The translations under genes were made by a program, and so were the position numbers. The notes under the pieces are model-generated. The model saw nothing but the letters and a program-made list of their open reading frames with translations. It searched no databases and was not told where the DNA came from. Source: Rhyzopertha dominica (taxonomy: Eukaryota > Arthropoda > Insecta > Coleoptera > Bostrichidae). Taken from it: a stretch of DNA of 64,000 nt. This document shows, piece by piece, positions 12,965 to 24,579 of this stretch (position 1 is the stretch's first letter; each line of letters begins with the position of its first letter). Where the stretch lies: NCBI GenBank assembly GCA_025024175.1, contig QCXZ01000064.1, positions 4,278,001 to 4,342,000 of the forward strand, read 5' to 3'.

Positions 12965-14504
12965 CACTCACCGGCGCGAAAAACGGGAGCAGATTAATTT
13001 AAACTTAAACTTTTAACGTTTTGTGATGTTTTATTATTATAATATCTTAAACGCGAACATGACAACATATTTTAAGTATTTTCTGACAACAATTTAACCT
13101 TTATTTGAAGAAAAAATTGTTTTTAAATAAAAACTCACAAAAATCAAAAATTGCACAGATCTTATCACTTAAAAGTGCATGAACCCACGGTAACAACGCT
13201 TTGTTTTTATTGTTTTAAGAAATCTGACAGGTGTAAATCACATTTTAAAGTGGTGTTATTATGGCTGTTAATCCCGAAACCGCGGCTGCTATTATTGCAT
13301 TGCTTCAAGACGGAAGAACTGAGCCATATGTTGCCCAACAGTATCACATATCCAATAGCACTGTGCACCGTATTTTTACTCGTTTCTTGGAAACTGGAGC
13401 TTACACCAGACGACCTGGAACTGGTCCCTTACAAAGAAATAACGCTCATGATGATCGGTTTATCGTCTTACAAAGTCTTCGAGATCGTCGTGCTACAGCT
13501 ATGGAGATCAGAAATCGACTTCACCACGCCCGGAATAGCAATGTAAGCGAGCGGACAGTTAGACGAAGACTTGGAGAAGCCAATCTTACCAATCGTAGAC
13601 CTGCAACAGGCCCAGAGCTTCTTAGGCGTCATCGTGTTGCGCGACTTCAGTTTGCCAGAAATCACGAGCACTGGGGTGAAAATGAATGGGGGAACGCGTT
13701 TTGTTTACCGATGAGTCCAGATTTAGCCTGCGGTCTCCAGATGGTTGTGAGAGAGTACGGCGAAGACAACAAGAGCGTTTTGCAGAATGTACCTTCAGTC
13801 CCAGGGTAGATTACCAAGGGGGCTCAGTTATGGTGTGGGCAGAAATTTCTCTGGATGCACACACAGAATTGTACATCCTTCCAAGAGGCCCCTTAACTGC
13901 TGAAATTCTCAAAGATCTTGTTGCCCCGTATGTTGATTTTATTGGACATGACTTTCTTCTGATGCATGATAATGCCAGACCGCACACCGCGAGAATCGCA
14001 CAACAGTTCTTAAACGTATTAAACATTCTTGTTATGGAGCGGCCAGCGATAGGTCCAGGTGTGAACCCAATTGAGCATGTTTGGGACATGCTTGGACGAA
14101 AGATGCGAAGTCGTCTTTTAGAGGAATGGGAACGTATTCCTCAAGAGAATATTCGCCATTTGATTTTAGGCAACCAAGAAGAATACATGCATTAATTCGA
14201 GCACGTGGGGGCAACACCCGTTATTAAAAATGCGTCTTTCCAGTTTTTGATAGCGAATTGCTTCAGTTTTGATTAATTTAACGTCATTTTGAAACAACAT
14301 CGATTTGTACTTATCGTCCTCATTTATTAATTTGTAACGAAACAATTTTTCTTTTCAAATAATCGTTCAATTGTTGTTAAATAATACTTAAAACATGTTA
14401 TTATGTCTCTGTTTAAGATATTATAAGAATAAAAAATCACAAGGCGTCTAAATTTTTAATTTGTTTAAAAAATTCAACTGCTCCGTTTTTCGTGCCGGTG
14501 AGTG
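12965..14504 (+). mobile_element. Tc1-like DNA transposon (DD34E), complete ends, broken transposase
   Basis: A 1,540-bp element flanked by TA (12,963-12,964 and 14,505-14,506). It starts CACTCACCGGC and ends with the inverted copy GCCGGTGAGTG. Inverted terminal repeats extend for about 175 bp on each side with moderate divergence, so they are of the longer Tc1/Bari-like type. The single gene inside (13,261-14,195) is a Tc1-type transposase with one frameshift. Size and layout are those of a complete autonomous Tc1 element that has lost its coding capacity. Confidence 0.92.
13261..14195 (+). pseudogene. Tc1-like transposase, frameshifted
   Basis: The first frame (from ATG at 13,261) encodes the paired-like helix-turn-helix DNA-binding half. 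The second frame (readable from 13,686) encodes the catalytic half with FTDES (first Asp), MHDNARPH (second Asp) and NPIEHVWD (Glu). I count 34 residues between the second Asp and the Glu, i.e. a DD34E triad. The frame shift lies in the run of five Gs near 13,687-13,691, and removing two Gs would align the two halves. The residues before NPIE are altered from the usual SPDL. About 310 codons in all, slightly short of the family norm of about 340. Confidence 0.9.
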
Positions 14505-14639
14505 TAGTATAAGCAATATAATAATAGTATAACCAGTTCCAAAAGATATGCCCACTAGAGAACAATTAAATAAGTACTTTACCACCGTTGCATCAAAGGT
14601 TAAACAAAATGTACCAATCGGTCTGAATAACAACAACAT

Positions 14640-14925
14640 TTGTGCGTCAGGTTAAAATAAATGGCAGTTCAATGTATTTCCACCCAATTACAATATAAGA
14701 TATCTTAAAGCACGCCAGAAATATGTTATCTAAAAGTTCGCAAGATGTTTATGGGATGTCCACCCAAATACTAAAAAGTGTTATTGATATCATCGCACAA
14801 CCACTTACAGAAATATTGAATATCACACAAGGGATATTTCCAGACGCAATGAAATCCGTTCGCATAATCCCCATATACAAAAAGGGGAATCCTAGCGACC
14901 CGAAGATAATATTACGTTTATGTTG
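14640..14925 (+). mobile_element. LINE reverse transcriptase fragment
   Basis: A short plus-strand piece around 14,723-14,925 encodes SSQDVYGMSTQILK, IFPDAMKSVRIIPIYKKGN and a decayed remainder of the NYRPI block. This is the region just before RT motif 1 in jockey/CR1-group LINEs. It stops where a Penelope fragment of opposite orientation begins. Confidence 0.65.
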
Positions 14926-14979
14926 CTTCTTGATTTGAGGTCAAGATTGCTTGTTTCTATAATTTTCACAAAATCAAAA

Positions 14980-15340
14980 GTACCTTTTTATATTAATTGA
15001 TTAAGGTGCTGATGAGTACTTTTATTAAAAACTGACCAAATATTCTTATTGCTATAACCATTTCCCACTAACGCTGATTGAAGATGATATATTTCTTTTT
15101 GTAAAAAACTTTCGTCTGAGATTCTTTGTGCTCTAACAAATAACGTCCTTATAAGACTATTCTTTTGCAAGGGAGGGTGGTGAGATGTGGCATGTAAGTA
15201 TCTGTCTGTGTGTGTTTTCTGTAAACCTTGTGTCCTAACTGTCCAGTGTTTATTCTGTAAATTTGGACATCCAAGGAAGGTAAACTACCATTGCTTTCTA
15301 ATTCCGTAGTAAATTTTATGTCAGGTTTTTTTCATGTTGT
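14980..15340 (-). mobile_element. Penelope-like element, family A fragment (copy 3)
   Basis: About 360 bp nearly identical to 1,690-2,000 and 41,780-42,020: the linker between the RT core and the endonuclease, with the conserved GAGGGTGGTGAGATGTGGCA stretch and the segment encoding LPFLDVQIYRINTGQLGHK-like residues. Both ends are truncated, and no TSD was recognised. Confidence 0.85.
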
Positions 15341-16180
15341 GCAATATAGAAAATATATAGTACCTGCCGGAACTATCATCCTATTTCATTTAGGTGCAGT
15401 TTGCAAGTAAAACGCAAAAACACCTCTATTTCCCTTCGGGCGGAATCAAATAGCTCACAGCGGCTTTAATCTCTGAACGCTCGCGAACGGATTGGCGCTA
15501 GTTCCTTGTTATATTCGTTTGTTTGATCCTTGCTCGGTTGGTTCACCGGCTCGTCTCTTAATCCCAATTTTAAATCTTCCGTTTGCCCCTTCGCCGGCGC
15601 CCGCAAATATTTCCGTCGTTTTACACAAACTCCACTATGCCGAACGCGCGTAACTCTGTTTGCTTTCAACTAACTCACATAAGCCTCCTAGGGGACCATT
15701 TCGGGGCTTTAAACCACTTACTGTTTGAGCTAACGTTTCTTGCTGCAGGTGAGGTCCGCGCAATTGATAGTGTTGTAAGTTTAAGACGTATTAAGTGTGT
15801 TTCAACAGTCAGTGATTCGGATTGATGAAATAAACAAAATATAAAGCGAAAATCCTTTGTTGAAATAAAATGAAACTGAGCCATTACTCAGTGNATTTGT
15901 TATAATAGTTAGAAGTATNCNTTGAAGTATATCCACTTTATTAACATTANCAATAAAGCACTTTTGGCTGTCTAAAAGCCTTCGTCAGTACGGGAGTAAA
16001 TTAANATCAAAAAGGGCTTTTAAAGCAATTTTTACTTTGTCAAAAAGACAGAAACAAGCAAACTTGACCTCAAACCAAAAACATACGTTGAGTATTGGAC
16101 CAGTTTTTATTTTTCTAGTGAAGCTATTATGATCAGGGAATATCTAAAATACCTATGGTAGTGAAAGAAACTTCTTAAGA
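15341..16180. other. non-coding, includes a GC-richer island 15,460-15,830
   Basis: The island is less AT-rich than its surroundings and has a splice-donor-like CAG|GTGAGG at about 15,746-15,754 (plus). It could be a 5' untranslated exon or promoter of an unidentified transcript, but no protein similarity is seen on either strand. Ns occur at 15,893-16,004. Confidence 0.25.
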
Positions 16181-16182
16181 TA

Positions 16183-19100
16183 TACAGGGTGTCCAGAGCT
16201 AGCGTAATTCCTTTATAGCTCTGTTGGATTTGAAGATACTCAAAAACTTTTTAAACAAACCCGTAATCAAATTATCTCCTTTACATTTTAAAATTATTTT
16301 CACATATACAGGGTGTCCCAATTATCCTGGAAAGCCACCAATTTTATTTTTTTAAACGGAACACCCTGTATATTTTTGCATTTTTGAATTCTTTGTCAAA
16401 AATGAAGGTAAGTTTATTAACCATACATGTGGTCTGTCTTGTGCCGTTTTGGAGATATCTTAATTTTATTGTTAAATTTGACATTTGCAGTGCGCCTGAA
16501 AAAACTCGAAATCTCTGAAACTAAACACATTAGAAGACTGCGGTTTTTTTTCGTTAGATAGGTCATAAAATGGACTTTATTTTCGATATTAATTAATTTA
16601 GTTTTACTGAAATGGTTAGCTAAAAAGAAAATTAGAATTTTGAAATATTTGATCATGGATAACTTGATTTTTTTAAATAGAACTGTATATTTTTATTTTC
16701 ATTATCAGAACCATAATTTAAATCTCTTTCGATTTTATTAAGGTATATTAGGGTCTATCTCTTACGGTTTTGTAAATATTTGCTATTTTCTAACTTTTTG
16801 GTGGAATTACACAATGTTAAAGTATAAAAAGGCTTTGGAAATTTGCTCGTGCATCTTTAAAACAAAAACGTTAATNCTTTTTTGTTTTAGTTTTGCTTTT
16901 TGTCATCAGAAGCAAAATTTGATTCTTTTACAATTTGGTGTAACATATTTTCTTTGTATTTCTAACGGTGTAAGACATATTTAGGTTTGTTTGCTTTGAC
17001 ACCTTTTTTGAGGCATCAGGCAAATAGACTGTCAATTGTTTTATTTTTATTTTTTGTTTTTTTCAACATAAAATCTTAACAGCAGTACACTTGAAATTTT
17101 AGTGTTACAAATCGATTTTTAAAATTATTTTTTGCATAAAGATGTTTACACAAATTGTCAATTTTTGTTTTATAGTAAATGTCATTTCTGTTTGGTGGTT
17201 AATTACTAACAAACAATAATGTCGTTAAGTAGAGAAGAGCTGATAGATATGGTTTTTATTCTTGGAGAATGCCAGAGAAATCCTCTGTAAGCATCGAGGG
17301 TTTACGCTGAGCATTATCCAGATAGGAACCATCCCCAAGCTGCGTCTTTCGCTAGAGTTCTGGAAAGATTTATTACCACCGGAAAAGGAGATTATAATTT
17401 AAAGAGTTACTTAAAACCCGTAATTAACGAAGAAAATTTCTGGTTTTGGCTTCTGTGCAAGAAAATCCACTTACAAGCACAAGAGAATTAAGTCGCTTAA
17501 CTGAAATTAGTAAAGCGGCAGTGCATGTGATATTAAAGAAATACAATTACCCTCCTTATCCAGCTACATCAAGAACTTCGTCAAAGGGATCATGCTGTGA
17601 GAATGGAACTTTGTCAATGGGCTCTAAACCAATTAAACGAAGATGAAGACCTTTAAATATGTGATGTTCTGTGATGAGTCGACTGTCCACAAAAAGGGAT
17701 TCGTTAACATTTACGATTTTCATTATTATGACACAGTAAATCCTCGTCGTACTCAAAATATTTACTCCCAGTACCGTTGGTCCCTAAACGTTTGGGGAGG
17801 AGTCCTCGGAAATCATGTGATCGGACCATTTTTCTTTGATAGGCCTCTAACTGAAAGAATATACGTTGAGTTTTTACAGAACGAGCGTATTGGGTTGCTG
17901 GACGATGTTCCTTTGGCGGTTATACGGCGTATGTGGTTACTGCAAGACGGTGCACCCACGCATGGAACAATAGATGTTCGTAATCATTTGGATGCAGTGT
18001 TTCCACACCAGTGGATTGGAAGAGGAGGGGAAGTTAATTGCCCGCTAGATCCTCTGATCTCACACCGTGCGATTTCTTTTTGTGGGGATATGTTAAAAAC
18101 AAAGTTTATGCAGATCCACCAACTACAGTGCAGAATATTCAAGAAAGGGTCATTGCGGCATTCAGAACAGTCACACCGGAAATACTAGCCAAAATTGAAG
18201 ATTCAACAAAATGGCGGACATTTCGAACACCTTTCGTAATGTCTATTTTTTATGTAACGGTATGTTAATTTAATTGTAAAAAACATATTTATTATTAATA
18301 ATATTAGTCAATATAATTTTAAGTGTTCATTGCTGTAAATATTTTATGTTGAAAAAATATAACAATTGACAATAGCCCAATACCTAAAACAGGTGTTCAA
18401 GCAAACAAACCTAAATATATCTTAAACCGTTAGAAATACAAAGAAAATATGTTACACCAAATTGTAAAATAATCAAATTTTGCTTCTGATGACAAAAAGC
18501 AAAACTAAAACACAAAAATTATTAACATTTTTGTTTTAAAGATGCACGAACAAATTTCCAAAGCCTTCTTAGACTTTAACATTGTGTAATTCCACCAAAA
18601 NTTAGAAAATAGCAAATATTTACAAAACCGTAAGAGATAGACCCTAATATACCTCAATAAAATCGAATGGGATTTAAATTGTGGTTCTGATAATGAAAAT
18701 AAAAATATACCGTTCTATTTAATAAAATCAAGTTAGCCATGATCAAATATTCCAAAATTTAAATATTCTTATTAGGTAACCATTTTAGTTCAACTAAATT
18801 CTTGAATATCAAAAATAAAGCCCATTTTATGCCCTATTTAACGAAAAAAACTGCAGTCTTCTAATGTTTTTAGTTTCAGAGATTTCGAGCGCACTGCAAA
18901 TGTCAAATTTAACAAAAAAATTAAAATATCTCCAAAACGGCACAAGACAGACCACATGTGTTGTTAAGTAACTGACCTTTATTTTCGATAAGGAATTAAA
19001 AAATGCAAAAATATACAGGGTGTTCCGTTTAAAAAAATAAAGTTGGTGGCTGTCCAGGAAAATTGGGACACCCTGTATATGTGAAAATAATTTTAAAATG

Positions 19101-19201
19101 TAAAGGAGATAATTTGATAACGGTTTTGTTTGGAAAGTTTTTGAGTATCTTCAAATCCAACAGAGCTATACAGGAATTACGCTAGCTCTGGACACCCTGT
19201 A
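16183..19201 (+). mobile_element. DD41D-type Tc1/mariner-like element with ~0.9-kb inverted terminal repeats
   Basis: A 3,019-bp element flanked by TA (16,181-16,182 and 19,202-19,203). It starts TACAGGGTGTCCAGAGCTAG and ends with the inverted copy. The terminal inverted repeats run from 16,183 to about 17,105 and from about 18,315 to 19,201, unusually long for the superfamily. Each arm contains further ACAGGGTGTYC motifs facing both ways (16,310-16,375; 19,015-19,080). The transposase gene between them carries at least one nonsense change and two frameshifts. A related arm, without the gene, is in the first intron of WWOX (60,160-60,665). Confidence 0.88.
17219..18268 (+). pseudogene. DD41D-like transposase pseudogene
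   Basis: Starts ATG at 17,219 (MSLSREELIDMV). An in-frame TAA occurs at about 17,291, and the reading then continues through a VYAEHYPDR segment, a helix-turn-helix region (TSTRELSRLTEISKAAV) and the catalytic domain. Catalytic motifs are MFCDES (17,664-17,681), LLQDGAPTH (about 17,937-17,963) and, after a frameshift near 18,040, PARSSDLTPCDFFLWG. Loss of one G in a GGCCC context explains that last shift. I count 41 residues between the Asp of QDGAPTH and the Asp of TPCD, so DD41D, the type reported for the rosa group. Not functional as it stands. Confidence 0.82.
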
Positions 19202-19203
19202 TA

Positions 19204-20494
19204 TAAAACAAAGCCTAGTGCCCCTTTTTGCTGCTGTCAAAATCTCTTCCAACGGCGTAGCAGTCCAAAGAACTTGGTTAAAAACATTACAAGAAGCTTA
19301 ATTTTGGAAAGTCTCTTTAAAATTTATATTATTTAGACTATCTTTTATACTGAATTACATTGAGTTTTCCTGTAGAAACGATAAGTTGAAAGACACTGTA
19401 TCAAAAAAAAGTAAGCAGTCTTCATTTAAAGCTAAAGAGTAAATTATGTAGCCTACTTTTTTACCAAAACCACAATCAATTTAAAACGAATAACTTTATA
19501 CCAAATTCGTATAACGCTAAAGTTGGTCTTGATAGTACCTTTGTGTAACGATAGGGTTCATAAATAAGATTACGTTCAAAAACCAACACTAAAACCGAGA
19601 ATTACGCAAAAACTAAATGCCAAAAAAATATATTCTGAACGCTGTCGACCAAACGCGGACCGTAGCGTTACGTCCAGCTCGATGCGACGCGATTTACGAA
19701 AACCTAAATGCCGAACTAAATACTTTTGAACACCCCGCCGCAAAAAATCCAATGTTGATTCGTCCTAAATGAACGTGTGCAAGGAAACGAAATAATGTAA
19801 GCATATCGAATTAACTGCTACTACACTAGTTGCGAAAATTCAAAGGCTAACACGACACAACAACAATTTAAATTTAAATTAACGTTCGCCAGTTCTAATT
19901 CTTAAGTTTCAAAATTTATGACGTCAACAACATTCAGAAGGTAAGTATAGGATTATTGTAAAAAAATATATTCAAAGAAACTCTAGAAAGATTGTACTCA
20001 TCACTAGTCTTGCAGGTACGCTGACTCTCCGTGGATGACGATGAAGACAACTGCGAATGTTCACGAAACAGATCCCCAAATTGGTGCTCGAAGAGAAATC
20101 CGACACAAGCGACAAGCCGATTTGGTATTAATTACATCACCACGAACTAATACACTAAAAACTCGCGGCAACCAATTTGCTGAATAGCAATAACAATTTT
20201 TGTTTGCACACAACGAACTACAGCGGTTCACGTTCGATCGATCAGTGTACGAACATTGTGAGTGGTAAACCCGTACAGCGAGATAGCGACAAAAAAGGGA
20301 ACAAAAAAAACGACTAAAAACTTGGAAGACAAAGGTTGTAAACAGCGGCTCCACTCGGCAACAATAATACGGAAATACGATGAGTTCGAATGAATGTTAT
20401 ATTTATTATTATTTATAATAAATTTTGCAGACGAAAGAAAGTATGCGTTACAATAGTACTGTAGTAAAATGGTTGCTTTAAGAACATACGTGAT
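19204..20494. other. non-coding, GC-richer patch 20,000-20,360
   Basis: No exon recognised. The patch 20,000-20,360 is richer in CpG and lacks repeats. A TCAGTGT initiator-like motif at about 20,244 (plus) makes an untranslated first exon or promoter possible but unproven. Confidence 0.25.
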
Positions 20495-20635
20495 TCAAGT
20501 TGAACTTGTGTCAGGCAAATTTTGAGGTTCTTCGTCTTTGACAAAGATTACAGGTGTAATCGAAACGTCAGACTATTAACTTTTTGTCAGTGTTTTCAAG
20601 AGACAGCGATCTATCCGACAAAATATTATCTTATA
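20495..20635 (+). mobile_element. solo Penelope family A terminal repeat
   Basis: About 140 bp matching the 3' terminal segment of the elements at 905-1075 and 41,037-41,150. It contains GAACTTGTGTCAGGCAAATT, a GATTACA...TGTAATC stem, CGAAACGTCAGAC and CAAGAGACAGCGATCT. No coding part is attached, so it is a solo end left by truncation or recombination. Confidence 0.85.
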
Positions 20636-20639
20636 AAAC

Positions 20640-21840
20640 ACAATATAGTTTTACAGAAAATTCTTTCTACAAAATATCCAGTAATTATTCCCGTACAAAA
20701 ACCTCGTTAGATGGTCCGTATAGCCCTGAAGAAGACGTAACAACGATTAATAACATAATTGCATCAATCGATATCATCCTTATTTGTTTCTATTTCATGA
20801 AACATAAGGGTGAAGATACCTTCGGCGCGTTTTTAAAACGACCCACAAGCATATTCGTTTTACCTCAATTCAATTAAAGGTCCAATATTAGCGTTCAGGG
20901 TTGTAAATGCCTTCCACATTTGGGAATGCCATCGAGAGTGACTTACAGCTTCGGAAATTGAAATAAGTTTGGGCGCATTAATTTGAGTAAGTTTGCAGGA
21001 TTATCGTGTGAAATTGAATTAAATTGCTCGTGAGATGTTTCGGAAGCCTGAGAGATGGTAATGCGGAAATGCGCGAGTAAAATGTTATATCATTCTAAGT
21101 TTGTTTAATCTAACACTTCACGGTTCATCTCCGCTAGCGTTGTTGGTTCGATTAACATAACGTGAAGTTTGAGAAACTTTACCGTCACTTTACCTATAGA
21201 TTGGTTAAGTTTTAAAATTTCTCTAATTTTGGAGAATGGAAAACGAATAAATGACGTTATGAAAGAAGGGGTTCTTTAGTAGAAACATGTATCAGTTGGG
21301 TAGTTTAGAATTAGCGTATCTGCATTATGATTACTTTTTTATAATATACACATTTGATAAATAATACTAATAATAAAAGCAACGAGTTTAGTGTAAAAAC
21401 GACCTCCAATATCAGGCTTTTGAGGGATTCGGTTAATAAAAATGACATTCTTAATTTTTTTAAATAATATAAGCAATGGGCTTCAAGACACAAAAACTTC
21501 TAATTTATACATTTACGACAAAACAATATAACGGACGTGCCTGGGTCAAAAATTGTGGTCTTACAAACAAACATCGGGAGAAGGGGTCTACTTACCCTAA
21601 TGGTCGTCTACAAAGCACTGAATTTGTATGATAAGTAGACTGCATAGTGCAATAACGATCAGAAGGACCCTTAAGATGGGTTGGGGCGGAGAATTTATTG
21701 ACGACAGTGACGATAAAGATTTCATACCAAAGTGGACTTTGCCAAACAAGTGGTCTTTTATATTTAAAGTCTAACTACCAACACATGTGTTTTTTTTTAA
21801 ATTATTTTTCTTCGTTTTTACCCAAAAGCTAGCCTGGGTT
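20640..21840. other. no gene seen
   Basis: Ordinary AT-rich sequence; 20,880-21,200 is unique and somewhat GC-richer. No exon recognised. Confidence 0.35.
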
Positions 21841-23526
21841 AACTACATAGGGAACAAAACCGAACAAAAATATCAAGTGTACAAGGAACAAAGGATAAAT
21901 ACTAGTTAGAGCAGCAAAGCAAAAGTATTGAGAGGTTTTTGGTTATAAATTGGAAAGCAATGCTCAGACAAACCAAAAACTATTCTACCGCATCTTAAGA
22001 TAACTGAGAAAAGGAAAGGAAAAAAGTGTAATTTGCATCAAAAATAAACAGGGATTAGAGAAAAAATGACATGGTGGAAGGAGTATTTTTAACACATTCT
22101 TTGTGAAACTGAAACTTTGTGAAATAATTAGACACAAGAGGACTATTACAACAATCTGAAGAAGTAATAACAGGGAGATATAAAGAGGACCATTAGGAAA
22201 TTAAAAAAAGATTCTCAACAAATACCAGAAAACTGGAAAGCATAAATAATCGTTTCTCTATTCAAGAAGGGATCTACTGCTACATGTGAAAATTATAGGG
22301 GCATTACTTTACTGTGTGTGTCACCAAAAATCCGTGAAGCCATATTGGGAGCAAAATTAAGGGAATTAACAAGAAAAGTTACATCAGACACAAAGTGGGT
22401 TCAAAAAGAGACATAGTGTGCAGGACCATATATTTACAACGATGCAAGCCATATACATACTACAGCAACATGGTCAAGTATATTGTGTTTTTATTAACAT
22501 CGAAAAACTTTTAATATAATTCCAAGAAACATGGTGTAGGAATGTTTAAGGAAATAGACGATAAGCTCATGAAGCTTATAAAGAGTATGTACAGAAAATA
22601 AGAAATTATGTCAGGTACAGCAATAGCCACTCAGATGAGTTCATAACCAAGGGAAATTGAGACAGGGGTGGGTCCTGAGTAGTGACTTTATTGTCGTAAT
22701 GGACGAAGTGCATAAGAAATGTAATCCTAGAATGAATAAACTCTTTATCAGGCATCGTAATTTCGAGAGAACTGTATTTATATGGCTAAAGCTGAGGGAG
22801 AACTACAACACAATATTAACGTATAGTTCTACTACGTTGCGGCATTAAAATAAACACTGACAAGTCGAAGGTGATGCGTATTGCACCAGAATACCAAAAC
22901 ATTCAGATTAGAGTAAGGTGAAGTCTTCGACAACCAGAACAAACAAGAACCTGAAATCAATGTGAGAATAGGCAAGGCTGCAGCGTGTTTTATGCGGAGG
23001 GTTTTTGAATAATAGAGAGGTTTGGACAAAACAAAATTAAGCGTCTTCAAGACAGTGCTCATTTATGGGTGCAAATCATGGGTGTTATCTGAGGTACTCC
23101 GCAGTAGAATATAAGCTTTGGAAATTAAATTTTTAAGAAGAATACTAGGAATCACAAGACTAGATCGAGTCAGAAATATTCTAACGAGAAAGGAATTAAA
23201 AGTAGAATGTTGTCTAGCAGCAATTGAGGAAAACCAATTAAGATGGTTTGGACACTTAATACGAATGCAGAATGGTAGATAAATACTAAGAGTGTGGGAA
23301 GCCATAAGTACACACAAGAGGAAAGGAAGACCTAAAAAGAACATGGGACAGCTGTATTATGACAATACTGAACGAGAAGCATATAAGCTGGTTGATGCAA
23401 GAATTATAACTAGAAACAGAATTGAATAGCGAAAATTTATAACTAGTGATCTGAAATACGAATGATATACTTATACTCCACACTCTTGAGAGCATATGGA
23501 GCTATGATTATATGATTATGATTATC
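21840..23526 (+). mobile_element. RTE-like non-LTR retrotransposon remnant with ATGATT tail
   Basis: A worn plus-strand LINE. Readable blocks are a W-KEYF linker near 22,075; VSLFKKGS...CENYRGITLLCVSPK near 22,250-22,330; DHIFTT-like near 22,420; LSSDFIVVMDE near 22,670-22,705; and the C-terminal region LEIKFLRRILGITRLDRVRN...RWFGHLIRMQN...KRKGRP near 23,115-23,330. It ends in a short repeat of TATGATTA units at about 23,500-23,526, the kind of tail seen in RTE-clade elements. Many stops and shifts. Confidence 0.75.
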
Positions 23527-24579
23527 CAAGTTTATAAAATGTTTTGTTAACTATATTGCCTGCTTAAAAAGTTTGTATTTTAAAAGACAGCAAATAAAAA
23601 GCGACCTGTTGAGCTTTTTCGCGAAAACATTATATAACTAAACAAACGCTTTATTTACGGATTTTTCGACGTGCTCTTTTACAAAATATTTGCTTAAAAT
23701 TTTACTAAACCTTGACAAAAAAACCTACTTAAATAATTACTGATACTTTCAGTTGGCATGAAAAAAACAGAGACGTTTATGGTTTTCACTTAAATAACTA
23801 TGTCGAGATCTAATGCCTTGCTTATTCCCATGCTGCACATCTAAATAACTGTCTCTATTAGTTCCACGATGTACATTATCGCCATAATGGCATGTCAGAC
23901 CTGCATTCGCTGTTATGAACGCCGCCTAATCTGAGCAAGACATGTACGCAAGTTGAGTTAACAAGCTCTTAACCAACTTGTAACAGAACTCTAGTGCTGA
24001 AGCACACGTATGAAGTTGGTGCCTAATTGCGTGGTCGGGCGTGACAGACTTTAATTCGGGGTTGCTACCAATTATATTATATTATAATAATTTCATTTTT
24101 TACTTTTTCTGTACTGTTATTTCTACCTTTGTTATGAGAACGTATATTATGAAGCCTATTAAGCTGTAGGGCGTTAATAATATATCCACTTATAATGCTC
24201 TATCATCCATGTATGTTGTAACTTTGACATAGTTTGGAAAGAAAGAAAGAAAACGCAATTTAACCAAAACACTTTATTAACTAAGCACAACAAACTCATA
24301 ATGGACCGACATTATTTTCAAAATCGACGTAAAGAATGAGTGACAATGCTAAGAGGTAGGAAATGGAAATACACGATATTATTATTAAAAAATAAACACC
24401 ATTTTAGATGTAAATACAACTTGTTTTGTACTTGACAAAAAAATTTATGAACTATTTTAACTGTATGTATTTAAGTACAAATGTACTGGCAAATTAAATT
24501 GCTATCCACTGTGGTATAACAAAAATGTCATCGAATGTCCAAAACAATAGTTATTTTTGTATCTACTCTCGGCAAAATA
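23527..24579. other. no gene seen
   Basis: AT-rich, with a small (GAAA)n run near 24,238-24,252. No coding similarity recognised. Confidence 0.35.

Noticed and set aside
20061..20354. 97-codon Cys-rich minus-strand frame
   Set aside because: The cysteines are irregularly spaced, no domain fits, there is no supporting splice context, and it could equally be untranslated.
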